Assembly (NCBI RefSeq): GCF_038002765.1
Contig: NZ_JBBODE010000002.1
Location: forward strand, 806,001 to 870,000
From: Peribacillus sp. FSL H8-0477
GTDB lineage: Bacteria; Bacillota; Bacilli; Bacillales; DSM-1321
Length of the DNA stretch: 64,000 bases
Reading direction: 5' to 3'
Shown: positions 34,390 through 43,759 of the stretch, one piece after another
How positions within the stretch are numbered: position 1 is the stretch's first letter
How the letters are laid out: each line of letters opens with the position of its first letter
Position numbers and translations under genes: made by a program
Notes under the pieces: generated by a model
Told to the model about the DNA's origin: nothing
What the model saw: only the letters and a program-made list of their open reading frames with translations
Database searches by the model: none

Positions 34390-37300
34390 AACGATTATAC
34401 CTCTGATGCCAGCGAGTGCGACTTGGACAGAAGACCAATGGAAAGCAATCTGGGCTAAGGATCAGGATATTCTTGTGGCTGCTGCGGCAGGCTCGGGGAA
34501 GACGGCTGTGCTCGTTAATCGAATCATCGAGAAAATCCTTTCAGAAGAGGATCCATTGAATGTTGATGAACTTCTTGTCGTGACGTTTACGAACGCCTCA
34601 GCCGCAGAGATGAAACACAGAATTGGAGATGCGCTTGAACAAGCGATTAAAGATAACCCAAATTCGCAGCATTTGCGTAAACAAGTAAGCTTGATTCATA
34701 AAGCTTCCATTTCAACGCTGCACTCCTTTTGTTTAGACGTAATCCGTACCTATTATTATTTAACCGATGTAGATCCTGGGTTCCGAATAGCCGATTCTAC
34801 AGAGGCCGAATTATTACGTGATGAAGTGATGGAAGAGTTATTTGAGGAACACTACAGTCAAAGCGATAACGAACGCTTCTTTAAACTTGTTGATGCTTAT
34901 ACAGGAGACCGAAATGATACAGCCCTGCAGACAATCATTCGTTCCCTGCATAATTTTTCACGGTCGCATCCGCATCCTGAGGCTTGGCTTGACCAGGCGG
35001 CAGCGATGTACGATTTGCCAGAAGAAATGAAAGTCGATGATTTACCCTTTATTAAAGAGCTGACTTTTGATATTTCCTTGCAGCTAGAAACTGCTCGATC
35101 TTTACTTAACCAGGCGTTGGAACTTTCTAAGCAACCAGGAGGACCTGCGCCGCGAGCGGAGAATTTCATTGCTGACCTTACGATTATTGAAAGGCTGGAA
35201 AAAGCCCATCAGGAGTCTTGGGAAAGCATGTACGAAGCGATGCAGATGGACAATAGTTTTTCAAGGGCTAAAGCATGTAAGGGTGACTCCTTTGATAAAG
35301 AAATGGTCAAAACAGCTGATAACTATCGTAAAAAAGCGAAAAAGATGATTGATACATTAAAAGTTGATTTGTTTTCCCGGAAGCCCGAACAATATCTAGA
35401 AGATATACGCGGCTTGAAGGGTTATGTGGAAACACTCGTAGATTTAGTTAAACAGTTTGGTACGATGTTTCAAGCAGCAAAAGCGGAAAAGAACCTCGTT
35501 GATTTTTCAGATTTAGAACATTATAGTTTAGCGATTTTATCAGAAATGGGCACCCTCAAGCCTTCAAAAGCGGCATTGGGTTATCGCAAACAGTTTAAAG
35601 AAGTACTTGTGGATGAATATCAGGATACAAATTTAGTTCAGGAATCGATTCTGAAGCTTGTAACAGCGGATGGGGAAAACAGCGGGAATCTTTTCATGGT
35701 TGGTGATGTTAAGCAGTCCATCTATCGTTTCCGTTTGGCTGAACCGAATCTTTTTCTAGGAAAATATACTCGATTTACACATGACGGAAGCGAAAGCGGT
35801 CTTCGAATCGACTTAAATCGTAATTTCCGCAGCAGAAGTGAGGTATTGTCCGGAACGAACTTCTTATTTAAACAGCTAATGGGCATCACGGTTGGTGAAA
35901 TTGAATATGATGAAGACGCTGAACTAAAAAAAGGTGCGTCCTATCCCGAGGATAAGCCGTATCCAATCGAGCTGACTTTAATTGATAACGCAAACGTTGA
36001 TTCAGGCAGTTCCGTTGACGAATCAGGTGATGGAGAAGAGTTCGGATTTGATGATGAAGAACTGGAAACTGCACAGTTAGAAGCTAGAATGATGGCAAAG
36101 CTGATTAAACAAGCTATTAATGAGAAACAGCAGGTCTATGATACAAAAGCAGGGATTTACCGGGCGATTACCTATCGTGATATGGTTGTGTTACTACGGT
36201 CTATGCCATGGGCGCCGCAAATCATGGATGAGTTCAAAAAACAGGGAATCCCTGTGTATGCAAGTCTATCTACCGGATATTTTGAAGCAAACGAAGTAAG
36301 AATCATGCTTTCACTACTGAAAACGATTGATAATCCACAGCAGGATATTCCGCTGGTATCGGTGCTTCGTTCACCAATTGTCGGTCTTGATGAGGAAGAG
36401 CTGGCACAAGTCCGCTTATTTAATTCAAACACATACTACGAGGCTATGGCTGATTATTATCGTAGAGCTGATCCAGAACAAAATCCAGTGCTGTATGAAA
36501 AAGTCTCCTTCTTTTATCAAAAATTAAACGAATGGAGACAGTTGTCACAGCAGACTGCCCTTTCAGATTTAATCTGGCAGTTATTTGGGGATACACGTTT
36601 TTATGATTTTGTGGGTGGCATGCCAGGAGGAAAGCAGCGACAAGCTAATTTACGGGCGCTGTATGACCGAGCAAGACAATATGAAACAAGCTCATTTCGT
36701 GGGTTATTCCGCTTTTTGCGCTTTATTGATCGCATGCAGGAGCGGGGAGATGACCTAGGTGCAGCACGGACTCTTGGCGAACAAGAAGATGTTGTAAGAT
36801 TGATGACAATACATGCTTCAAAGGGACTGGAGTTTCCCGTTGTCTTCATTGCAGGTCTTGCTAGACAATTCAATCTAATGGATATCCGGAAATCCTATTT
36901 GCTTGATAAAGAATATGGTTTCGCTTCTAAATATGTGGATCCTGAACTGCGTATTACTTATCCTTCCTTGCCGCAGATCGCTTTTAAGAAAAAACAGCAG
37001 CTAGAAACGATTGCAGAAGAAATGCGGGTCTTGTATGTCGCACTGACGCGTGCGAAAGAAAAGCTGCACTTAATTGGTACGCTTAAGGATGCAGCGAAAA
37101 CGATGGAAAAATGGGCAGCATCCGGTCAACATGCTGAGTGGCTTTTAAACGACCATGTGAGAGCGAACGCGAGGAGCTATCTAGACTGGATTGGTCCAGC
37201 TGTTTTGCGTCACCGTCACAGTGAAGCGATTAAGCTGGATTATGGAATCTCTTCTTTTCCGTTTACTGAAACAGCATCAGACCCATCAGAATGGGCCATA

Positions 37301-38143
37301 CAAATTGTCGCCGCGAGAGAACTGCAAATGGTTGAGGATGAAGAAGAACTATCGCAAGAAGAACTTCTAGAGCATGTGAAAAAGGGCGATGAAATAGATA
37401 GTGTATCGTCGTTTAGCGATCAAGTGGAACGTCAGCTCTCTTGGAAATATGAACATTTTGATGCTTCCATGCATCGTTCTAAGCAATCCGTTTCAGAATT
37501 AAAGCGTCAAAATGAATTAAAAGATGAAGCAAGTTCAATGGAACTGCTGCATAAATTTAAACGTCCGATTAGTACACGTCCACAGTTTATGCAGGAAACG
37601 TCCATAACCGCTGCTGAAAAAGGCACAATTACGCATTTAGTGATGCAGCATATTGAGTTAGATAAAACGGTGACTAAGGCAGGTATACAGGAGCTTATTA
37701 ACGATCTAATTCACCGTGAACTGCTTACGGAGGAACAAAGCGTAAGCGTGGATCAAGATGTAGTAGCGGCCTTTTTCCAGCTCCCAATTGGACAACGGCT
37801 GCAAAATGCAAAAACTGTCCGCAGAGAGGTTCCATTCACCATGGCGATGGCCGCGGCAGATGCATACGCAGATTGGCAGAATGGTGATGATGAGATATTA
37901 GTACAGGGTGTCATCGACTGTATCTTTGAGGACGAGGACGGACTAGTATTACTGGATTATAAAACAGATAAAATTACAGGTCGCTTTGTTCATGGATTCG
38001 AAGGAGCAAAAGAGATTCTTGCTGAACGGTATCAAGTTCAGCTGCAGCTTTATACTCGTGCTATTGAAACAATCATGAAAAAGAAAGTGAAGCACCGTTA
38101 TTTGTTTTTCTTTGACGGAGGTCATTTACTCGAAATTGAATAA
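34382..38143 (+). CDS. addA: ATP-dependent helicase/nuclease subunit AddA
   Basis: A 1253-residue UvrD-type helicase fused to a RecB-like nuclease. Helicase motifs include AAAAGSGKTAVLV (Walker A), LVDEYQDTNLVQ (Walker B), VGDVKQSIYRFRLA and MTIHASKGLEFPVVF; the C-terminal nuclease has LVLLDYKTD. Three ATGs occur in a row; the third (34382) has the best distance from the AGGGGGG site. It overlaps addB by 8 bases and ends in a terminator shared with gerPF. Confidence 0.96.
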   Translation: MSKTIIPLMPASATWTEDQWKAIWAKDQDILVAAAAGSGKTAVLVNRIIEKILSEEDPLNVDELLVVTFTNASAAEMKHRIGDALEQAIKDNPNSQHLRKQVSLIHKASISTLHSFCLDVIRTYYYLTDVDPGFRIADSTEAELLRDEVMEELFEEHYSQSDNERFFKLVDAYTGDRNDTALQTIIRSLHNFSRSHPHPEAWLDQAAAMYDLPEEMKVDDLPFIKELTFDISLQLETARSLLNQALELSKQPGGPAPRAENFIADLTIIERLEKAHQESWESMYEAMQMDNSFSRAKACKGDSFDKEMVKTADNYRKKAKKMIDTLKVDLFSRKPEQYLEDIRGLKGYVETLVDLVKQFGTMFQAAKAEKNLVDFSDLEHYSLAILSEMGTLKPSKAALGYRKQFKEVLVDEYQDTNLVQESILKLVTADGENSGNLFMVGDVKQSIYRFRLAEPNLFLGKYTRFTHDGSESGLRIDLNRNFRSRSEVLSGTNFLFKQLMGITVGEIEYDEDAELKKGASYPEDKPYPIELTLIDNANVDSGSSVDESGDGEEFGFDDEELETAQLEARMMAKLIKQAINEKQQVYDTKAGIYRAITYRDMVVLLRSMPWAPQIMDEFKKQGIPVYASLSTGYFEANEVRIMLSLLKTIDNPQQDIPLVSVLRSPIVGLDEEELAQVRLFNSNTYYEAMADYYRRADPEQNPVLYEKVSFFYQKLNEWRQLSQQTALSDLIWQLFGDTRFYDFVGGMPGGKQRQANLRALYDRARQYETSSFRGLFRFLRFIDRMQERGDDLGAARTLGEQEDVVRLMTIHASKGLEFPVVFIAGLARQFNLMDIRKSYLLDKEYGFASKYVDPELRITYPSLPQIAFKKKQQLETIAEEMRVLYVALTRAKEKLHLIGTLKDAAKTMEKWAASGQHAEWLLNDHVRANARSYLDWIGPAVLRHRHSEAIKLDYGISSFPFTETASDPSEWAIQIVAARELQMVEDEEELSQEELLEHVKKGDEIDSVSSFSDQVERQLSWKYEHFDASMHRSKQSVSELKRQNELKDEASSMELLHKFKRPISTRPQFMQETSITAAEKGTITHLVMQHIELDKTVTKAGIQELINDLIHRELLTEEQSVSVDQDVVAAFFQLPIGQRLQNAKTVRREVPFTMAMAAADAYADWQNGDDEILVQGVIDCIFEDEDGLVLLDYKTDKITGRFVHGFEGAKEILAERYQVQLQLYTRAIETIMKKKVKHRYLFFFDGGHLLEIE

Positions 38144-38182
38144 AAAAATGGACCAAATCGCTTTGAGATTTGGTCCATTTTT
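38144..38182. terminator. Bidirectional terminator between addA and gerPF
   Basis: 16-bp perfect stem AAAAATGGACCAAATC / GATTTGGTCCATTTTT, 7-nt loop, usable from both sides of the convergent genes. Confidence 0.88.
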
Positions 38183-38197
38183 ATATGCTTTTTTGAG

Positions 38198-38416
38198 CTA
38201 ATTATTTCCGACAATCGGTTGATCAACACCGTTGACATCGAGGACGTTGTTTCCATTAATCCCACTGCCAGTGAAAATGAAAGCCCCTGTGTTGGATGAT
38301 CCCGAGCCTTCAATAATTTTGGCACTGCTTTTTGGTGAGATGACGATGGTATCACCGAACTGCAAGACGCCACCGCCGACATTTATCACCTGAACGGGTC
38401 CAATAATCGCTGGCAT
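38198..38416 (-). CDS. gerPF: Spore germination protein GerPF
   Basis: A 72-residue protein, last gene of the gerPA-F operon. It begins MPAIIGPVQVINVGGGVLQFGD and is a clear paralogue of GerPA at the other end. GerP proteins act in the spore coat to let germinants reach their receptors. The ATG at 38416 has AAAGGA upstream; longer versions lack a site. Confidence 0.92.
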   Translation of the reverse strand: MPAIIGPVQVINVGGGVLQFGDTIVISPKSSAKIIEGSGSSNTGAFIFTGSGINGNNVLDVNGVDQPIVGNN

Positions 38417-38435
38417 GCTACCATTCCTTTCATTC

Positions 38436-38867
38436 TTAACTTTCTTTCGCTTTAGCAGGAAGTCCTTCATTTATTTCATAGAGCTGCTCTTCCATGTTTT
38501 GTTTGTAAGGAACCTGTCTGATGTGTAATATTCTGGATTCCATGGAGGAATGATCGATATTTCCAATTCCGATAATAGAGGAAAGAGTTGCCCCTATGAT
38601 GTTTATCCGGTTTACTTTAATAAACGGGTTACGATGATTGAACGTAGTTTGAATAGATTCTGTAATTGGTAAATAAACGGAAGGTAAATGAAAAATAGGA
38701 TGGTCAATGCCATTTGCTTCTTCACCATCGAATACCGACTTATAACGTTGCAGTGCAAATGCTTTAGAAGAGGCTTCTGCATACTTACAGTCGCCGATTT
38801 GTAGTAAAGAACTGAAAGACAAAACTTTTAAAGATAAGGAGTTGACCTTTGCTATTCTGCTGAGCAT
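38436..38867 (-). CDS. gerPE: Spore germination protein GerPE
   Basis: A 143-residue GerPE protein beginning MLSRIAKVNSLSLKVLSFSS, with the FSSLLQIGDCKY segment related to the IGD motifs of other GerP members. ATG 38867 is preceded by AAAGGATG, four bases after the gerPD stop. Fifth gene of the operon. Confidence 0.88.
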   Translation of the reverse strand: MLSRIAKVNSLSLKVLSFSSLLQIGDCKYAEASSKAFALQRYKSVFDGEEANGIDHPIFHLPSVYLPITESIQTTFNHRNPFIKVNRINIIGATLSSIIGIGNIDHSSMESRILHIRQVPYKQNMEEQLYEINEGLPAKAKES

Positions 38868-38871
38868 GGCG

Positions 38872-39051
38872 TCATCCTTTCGGGATAAATGGGAATGCCG
38901 GCCCAATAATTAATGATTCTGGAGGGGTATCGAAGGCAGATGAAAGCTGGATGGTTTGCGCATCACCAATTAAGAATAAGGATGAAGCCGATACACCTAA
39001 TACCTCGATATTATCAACACAGAGTTCGCCATTAACAACGTGAAAATCCAT
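38872..39051 (-). CDS. gerPD: Spore germination protein GerPD
   Basis: A 59-residue protein, MDFHVVNGELCVDNIEVLG then SSLFLIGDAQTIQLSS and DTPPESLIIGP, closely matching GerPD. Its ATG directly follows the gerPC stop codon, with AGGAGG inside the gerPC end, so translation is coupled. Easily missed because of its size. Confidence 0.88.
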   Translation of the reverse strand: MDFHVVNGELCVDNIEVLGVSASSLFLIGDAQTIQLSSAFDTPPESLIIGPAFPFIPKG

Positions 39052-39654
39052 TTAGCTGTTTCCTCCTGTCGTATTCGATGAAGATTGAATAAAGTTTCTG
39101 ATGGACTGAGTGATGTCACTTTTAATTCGTTCACTAATTTTTTCTTTTACTTGTTCTAGTAAATGGGGTGAACGTTCCGTCTGTGATGTTTGATCAAGAT
39201 AAAGACTGACACGCTGGGAAAGTTGTTTTTCAATATCGCTTTTAATTAGCTGATGAAAAGATGGATCCAGGTTTTCGCGTTGCTGCTCAGCTGTATCCTG
39301 TATTAGTTCATCCATTTCAGCCGCAATAGATGCCGAAACGTCTTCAACAAACTGCTGTCGATTAGGGAATACATATGGCTGTAGAGGTGGATTTGCAGAA
39401 TTAATGGCCAGCTCCTCAATATTGCTGAGGTCGCTTGGATTTAGTCCGATATTTAGCGTACCCTCAAGCGTTTCGACTTTCAACTGGTCAAACTTATACT
39501 CAATTTTTTCAACATTCACTGCTGGTTTGTTTTGGAGTTCTGCTAGTTTTGTTTTCATGAGAGCCAGTTCATTTTCCAGCATTTTAATTCGATAGTCCTG
39601 GGTTTCTAAATATCTTTGCATTTGGACTGTATATGAGTAAAAATCATTCTGCAT
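39052..39654 (-). CDS. gerPC: Spore germination protein GerPC
   Basis: A 200-residue protein with an N-terminal coiled coil (about 8-42, YLETQDYRIKMLENELAL) and a mixed domain containing VEKIEYKFDQLKVETLEGTL, the hallmark of GerPC. GAGGTG lies before the ATG. Third gene of the operon; the only soluble, non-IGD member besides GerPE. It probably assembles in the inner coat. Confidence 0.9.
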   Translation of the reverse strand: MQNDFYSYTVQMQRYLETQDYRIKMLENELALMKTKLAELQNKPAVNVEKIEYKFDQLKVETLEGTLNIGLNPSDLSNIEELAINSANPPLQPYVFPNRQQFVEDVSASIAAEMDELIQDTAEQQRENLDPSFHQLIKSDIEKQLSQRVSLYLDQTSQTERSPHLLEQVKEKISERIKSDITQSIRNFIQSSSNTTGGNS

Positions 39655-39730
39655 CCGTATTCACCTCGCCTCTTATGCATATATATCGATTCAGTATATG
39701 CTAGAACCAAATATAGGTGAATGCCTAAGT

Positions 39731-39931
39731 TTAGCCAGTCGGCGGGAAAGGAACAAAGCTTTCTCCTTCGTTGTCGAGCTGTGGAGCTGGTTCTGTGTAT
39801 CCGCCTGTATTAGAAAAAGTCGAAAGAGCCTTAATTACCCCTGAACTGCCAATTTGAAAAACAGACGAATTTCCGATGCTGTTAATCTTTATCATATGGA
39901 TATGAATGTTTTGTTGGATATTGAAGATCAT
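39731..39931 (-). CDS. gerPB: Spore germination protein GerPB
   Basis: A 66-residue protein with SIGNSSVFQIGSSGVIKALS and NTGGYTEPAPQL, the GerPB signature. GGAGG precedes the ATG. It lies 38 bases after gerPA and 76 bases before gerPC. The C-terminal tail FVPFPPTG is short. Confidence 0.9.
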   Translation of the reverse strand: MIFNIQQNIHIHMIKINSIGNSSVFQIGSSGVIKALSTFSNTGGYTEPAPQLDNEGESFVPFPPTG

Positions 39932-39969
39932 ACAATCCTCCTCCCTGTGTAATAGGGGGATTCCGCCTG

Positions 39970-40191
39970 CTATAAATTTAAAACAGTCGGCTGGTCAATG
40001 GCATCTGTATCGTTGGTATTGGTTGTGCTGGCGGCGTTATAGAGAGAAATCGTCTCGCCAGTATTAAATGACCCTGCACCTGCAAAGGTTTTAGAGGTTG
40101 CAAACGGAGATATTTTGAAAACATCACCAATATGAAAAACCCCGCTGCTTCCGACATTAATAACCTGGACTACTCCGACGATAGCTGGCAT
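39970..40191 (-). CDS. gerPA: Spore germination protein GerPA
   Basis: A 73-residue protein, MPAIVGVVQVINVGSSGVFH and IGDVFKISPFATSKTFAG, first gene of gerPABCDEF. AAAGGGTG precedes the ATG. It is a paralogue of GerPF. A candidate sigma-K promoter lies about 34 bases upstream, fitting mother-cell expression. Confidence 0.92.
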   Translation of the reverse strand: MPAIVGVVQVINVGSSGVFHIGDVFKISPFATSKTFAGAGSFNTGETISLYNAASTTNTNDTDAIDQPTVLNL

Positions 40192-40224
40192 AGTAATTCA
40201 CCCTTTAGTAAGAATTCCTAAGAC

Positions 40225-40251
40225 CATTTTATGTTCAAAATCGTTGAAGGT
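40225..40251 (-). promoter_or_regulatory. Candidate sigma-K promoter of gerPA-F
   Basis: On the minus strand: AC, 16 bases, then CATAAAATG. The sigma-K consensus as I know it is AC-N16/17-CATANNNTA, so only the last position differs. It would start transcription near 40217, about 25 bases before the gerPA ATG. B. subtilis gerP is sigma-K dependent. Confidence 0.58.
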
Positions 40252-40346
40252 GATTAAACAGCCTAATCAAGATATTTCAGAATCTTCAAAGTAGTCAATG
40301 AATGTGGTAAAATATAGTTGATATAAATAATCGAAGGAGTGATTAC

Positions 40347-41939
40347 ATGAAGGTCCCATTAGTACTGTCATCTTTTTTAGACAGAGCGGTTTCCCTGTAT
40401 GGAGAGAAAGAGGCCGTTTTTACAGAAGATAAAGTGTATACCTATACTCAAGTGAATAAGAGAGTGAACCAGCTTTCGGGAGGTCTAAGAAAACTCGGAA
40501 TCAGTAAAGGTGACAGAGTAGCCTATTTGACACCAAATTCAGCTGAAATGCTTGAAGGTTTTTATGGAATCTTTCAACTTGGCGCTATTATGGTACCGCT
40601 AAATACGAGACTAACTCCGGAAGACTATTTATTTATCTTGAATCATAGTGAAGCAAAAGTACTGTTTATCGACCAGCAATTGTACCATCTGATTCAGCCG
40701 ATTAAGGAAAAATTAGAATGTGTACATACAATCATCGTCCATCATCGAACTGATGATATAAATGAAATCGGTTACAATGAATGGCTGGCTGATTTCCCAG
40801 ACAACGGATTTGAGCGGGAATTTGTGGATGAAGAGGATGTGTGTAGTCTTCTTTATACGAGTGGTACGACTGGAAATCCTAAGGGTGTGATGCTGACACA
40901 CCGAAATAACTATCTTCATGCGCTCAGTACAATGCATCATTTATGTGTAAGTGATAAAGATACCCTATTGCATGTGCTTCCGATGTTCCATGTGAATGGG
41001 TGGGGATCGCCATTTTATTATACAGCGAATGGAGCTTCTCAAGTTTGTCTGCGTAAAACATCACCAGAAGCGATTTTTCATGCGATTGAGAAGCATAATG
41101 TTACGATTATACATATGGCACCAACCGTCTTAAACGCACTGTTGCAATATTATGATCAGCATACCCCAAGCGTCTCTCGGAATGTCCGCGTAGTGATAGC
41201 AGGCTCGGCACCGCCTCCTGCATTTGTCTCCCGAGTTGAAAAAGAGCTTGGCTGGGAGTTTATTCAGGTGTACGGCATGACTGAATCATCACCGCTAAGT
41301 CTCATTTCGACAATCCGTTCGCAACACCTTGAATTACCTGAAGAAAAGATTTACCAAATGAAAGCTAAAGCAGGACATTCTATGATTGGCAGTGAAGTAA
41401 AAGTGGTCAATGAACATGGTGAGGAAGTAACCCATGATGGGAAGGAAATTGGAGAAGTTATTACTAGAAGTCATGGTGTTATGAAAGGGTATTGGAAGAA
41501 TGATGAAGCGACAATGGAATCCCTTCGTAACGGCTGGCTGCATACAGGGGATATGGGCGTTATTGATGAAAATGGAACAATTGAAATCGTAGATCGAAAG
41601 AAAGATATCATTATCTCTGGTGGTGAAAATATCTCATCGATAGAAGTAGAGGGAATGCTGTATGAACATCCAGCAATTCTTGAAGCGGCTGTAATTGCCG
41701 TACCACATGAGAAGTGGGGGGAGACACCGCACGCATATATCGTCCGGAAAGCTAATCAAGAGTTAACGGAAGCAGAGGTTATTGCCTTTACCCGGGAAAG
41801 ACTTGCCCATTTTAAGGCTGTAACGGGTGTAAGCTTTGTAGAAGAACTGCCGAAGACTGCATCAGGGAAAATTCAAAAAGTTCAGCTGCGGAATGCCTAC
41901 TGGGAACAACAAGGCATCACTGGTAAATTTGTAAACTAG
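40347..41939 (+). CDS. AMP-forming fatty acyl-CoA synthetase
   Basis: A 530-residue ANL-family enzyme of the medium/long-chain acyl-CoA synthetase type. Motifs are [20 protein letters not shown] (about 170), QVYGMTESSPL (about 310), NGWLHTGDMG (about 398) and the catalytic Lys region LPKTASGKIQK near 510. It is a second such enzyme besides LcfB and only distantly similar to it. AAGGAGTG precedes the ATG. It stands alone, divergent from gerPA. Chain-length preference is not readable. Confidence 0.88.
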   Translation: MKVPLVLSSFLDRAVSLYGEKEAVFTEDKVYTYTQVNKRVNQLSGGLRKLGISKGDRVAYLTPNSAEMLEGFYGIFQLGAIMVPLNTRLTPEDYLFILNHSEAKVLFIDQQLYHLIQPIKEKLECVHTIIVHHRTDDINEIGYNEWLADFPDNGFEREFVDEEDVCSLLYTSGTTGNPKGVMLTHRNNYLHALSTMHHLCVSDKDTLLHVLPMFHVNGWGSPFYYTANGASQVCLRKTSPEAIFHAIEKHNVTIIHMAPTVLNALLQYYDQHTPSVSRNVRVVIAGSAPPPAFVSRVEKELGWEFIQVYGMTESSPLSLISTIRSQHLELPEEKIYQMKAKAGHSMIGSEVKVVNEHGEEVTHDGKEIGEVITRSHGVMKGYWKNDEATMESLRNGWLHTGDMGVIDENGTIEIVDRKKDIIISGGENISSIEVEGMLYEHPAILEAAVIAVPHEKWGETPHAYIVRKANQELTEAEVIAFTRERLAHFKAVTGVSFVEELPKTASGKIQKVQLRNAYWEQQGITGKFVN

Positions 41940-41942
41940 GTT

Positions 41943-41984
41943 AAAATAAGCTTGGGGGGAACTAATCCCTCAAGCTTATTTTAG
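41943..41984 (+). terminator. Terminator of the acyl-CoA synthetase gene
   Basis: AAAATAAGCTTG / CAAGCTTATTTT stem extended by GGGA/TCCC pairing; T-run follows. Confidence 0.78.
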
Positions 41985-42045
41985 ACAAATAATGTTGTGT
42001 AGTATGATATCTTTAGAGAGAAAATCCAAAAAAAGGAGTGCAGTA

Positions 42046-43215
42046 GTGAATAAGGCTATCCAACAAAATCGTATTGAAACCATTGATATTCTTCGCGGCT
42101 TTTCCATATTAGGTATTTTCTTAGTTAATATGCCGTCTTTTCATTCACCGTTTATGGATATAGATCCCTTGAATTGGTGGAATCAAAATCCAGATCATCT
42201 TTTATACATATTGGTTGATGTAATGGCTCAGGCAAGCTTTTATCCACTGTTTGCTTTTTTATTTGGCTTTGGGGCTATATTATTGGCTGAACGTAGTGCT
42301 GCACACGGTCAATCTTTTCCAACGCTTTTTGTAAGACGGATGACGACCTTGTTAGTGATTGGGATTCTGCATGCCTTTTTGGTATGGCACGGTGATATTT
42401 TAATTACTTATGCTCTATTTGGCTTTGTCTTTTTACTATTCTATAAATGGAGAGGGAAAACCCTGCTAATCTTTGGATCACTTATGTATATCCTTCCGTT
42501 TGCAGCTTTAAGTCTTATGATGCTGCTGATGGTCGCTACAGGAAACTCTTCATCCATGATGGAAACAGATTTCATTCAAGCTGAAGCCACTATGAATACC
42601 TACCAGAACGGTAGTTTCATGGAGATTACTGAGCAAAGAATAGCAGATTGGTATAAGGTGAATAATCTTGGGAGTGTATTGATTCTCTTTTTCTCCATTT
42701 TCCCGCATTTTCTAATGGGTGCAGGAATCGCCAAACTTAAGTGGCTGCATAATCCGAAACTACATCAAAAAAAAGTAGTATGGATAGCGGTTTTTACCTT
42801 CCTAGCAGGCTTTTTTCTGAAAACTCTTCCGTACACGACGGCAGCTAACATGGAAGCAAATATGATACAGGATTTCCTTGGAGGACCGATTGTTTCATTT
42901 GCTTATATATTCCTCTTCACCTTAGTGTTTCAACACAGAAAATTGACGAAAATTTTCACACCGATTGCAGCAGTCGGCAGGCTTTCAATCAGCAATTATC
43001 TGTTTCAGTCGATTGTAGCTACGTTGATTTTTTATTCTTACGGCTTAGGTATATATGGAGAAATTTCCTTTACGACAGGAATCCTATTCGTTTTCATCAT
43101 CTATATCGGTCAAATGGCGTTAAGCCTGCTATGGGTGCGGTATTTTTATATCGGTCCAATTGAGTATATCTGGAGATTCTTCACCTATGGAAAACGTCCA
43201 TTATTTAAAAAATAA
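42046..43215 (+). CDS. DUF418 (YeiB-like) membrane protein
   Basis: A 389-residue polytopic protein with the DUF418 family marks: IETIDILRGFSILGIFLVNM at the N terminus, GFGAILLAER, and the C-terminal GRLSISNYLFQSIVATLIF followed by GPIEYIWR. About nine hydrophobic segments. The GTG start follows AAAAGGAGTG. Related to acyltransferase-type membrane proteins by topology; function unknown. It lies 17 bases before a P-loop kinase gene. Confidence 0.85.
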   Translation: MNKAIQQNRIETIDILRGFSILGIFLVNMPSFHSPFMDIDPLNWWNQNPDHLLYILVDVMAQASFYPLFAFLFGFGAILLAERSAAHGQSFPTLFVRRMTTLLVIGILHAFLVWHGDILITYALFGFVFLLFYKWRGKTLLIFGSLMYILPFAALSLMMLLMVATGNSSSMMETDFIQAEATMNTYQNGSFMEITEQRIADWYKVNNLGSVLILFFSIFPHFLMGAGIAKLKWLHNPKLHQKKVVWIAVFTFLAGFFLKTLPYTTAANMEANMIQDFLGGPIVSFAYIFLFTLVFQHRKLTKIFTPIAAVGRLSISNYLFQSIVATLIFYSYGLGIYGEISFTTGILFVFIIYIGQMALSLLWVRYFYIGPIEYIWRFFTYGKRPLFKK

Positions 43216-43232
43216 GTTTTCAGGGGGCTTTC

Positions 43233-43733
43233 ATGAAGAGGGTAATCATTTTAGGTTGTTGCGGCTCAGGTAAATCAACGTTAGCACTAAAGTTGGCAGA
43301 AAAGATCAATAGTGAGGTCATCCATTTAGATACGCTATTCTGGAAGCCAGGCTGGGTACAGTCAAGTTCTGAGGAATTCATAATGCGTCAAGAAAGCCTG
43401 CTTACAGGTGATAAGTGGATAGTGGATGGAAATTATCGTGGGACACTTGACCTTCGTCTGGAGCATGCAGATACCGTCATTTATCTTGATTTTCCCACAT
43501 CGCTCTGCTTATACCGAATTGTAAAAAGAAGAGTGATGTATCAGGGAAAAACACGACCAGATATGGCGGCAGACTGTCCAGAGAAAATTGATCTCGAATT
43601 TTTTAATTATGTCCGAACCTTTAACCGAAAAAAAGCACCAGCAATAAAAAAAAGACTAAATGATCTTGAGGGTAAAAAAGTATACCTGTTCAAAAATAGC
43701 AGACAAGTTGAACAGTTTTTATACCAAATCTAG
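43233..43733 (+). CDS. P-loop kinase, topology modulation (FlaR-like) protein
   Basis: A 166-residue adenylate-kinase-like protein with Walker A GCCGSGKST at residues 8-16, the HLDTLFWKPGW segment, IVDGNYRGTLDLR and a lid RRVMYQGKTRPDM. Such proteins are annotated as topology-modulation or AAA ATPases with unproven substrates. It follows the DUF418 gene by 17 bases, likely one operon; AGGGGG lies before the ATG. Confidence 0.82.
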   Translation: MKRVIILGCCGSGKSTLALKLAEKINSEVIHLDTLFWKPGWVQSSSEEFIMRQESLLTGDKWIVDGNYRGTLDLRLEHADTVIYLDFPTSLCLYRIVKRRVMYQGKTRPDMAADCPEKIDLEFFNYVRTFNRKKAPAIKKRLNDLEGKKVYLFKNSRQVEQFLYQI

Positions 43734-43759
43734 ATATCTTACTAAGGAGTGTGTCGAAG

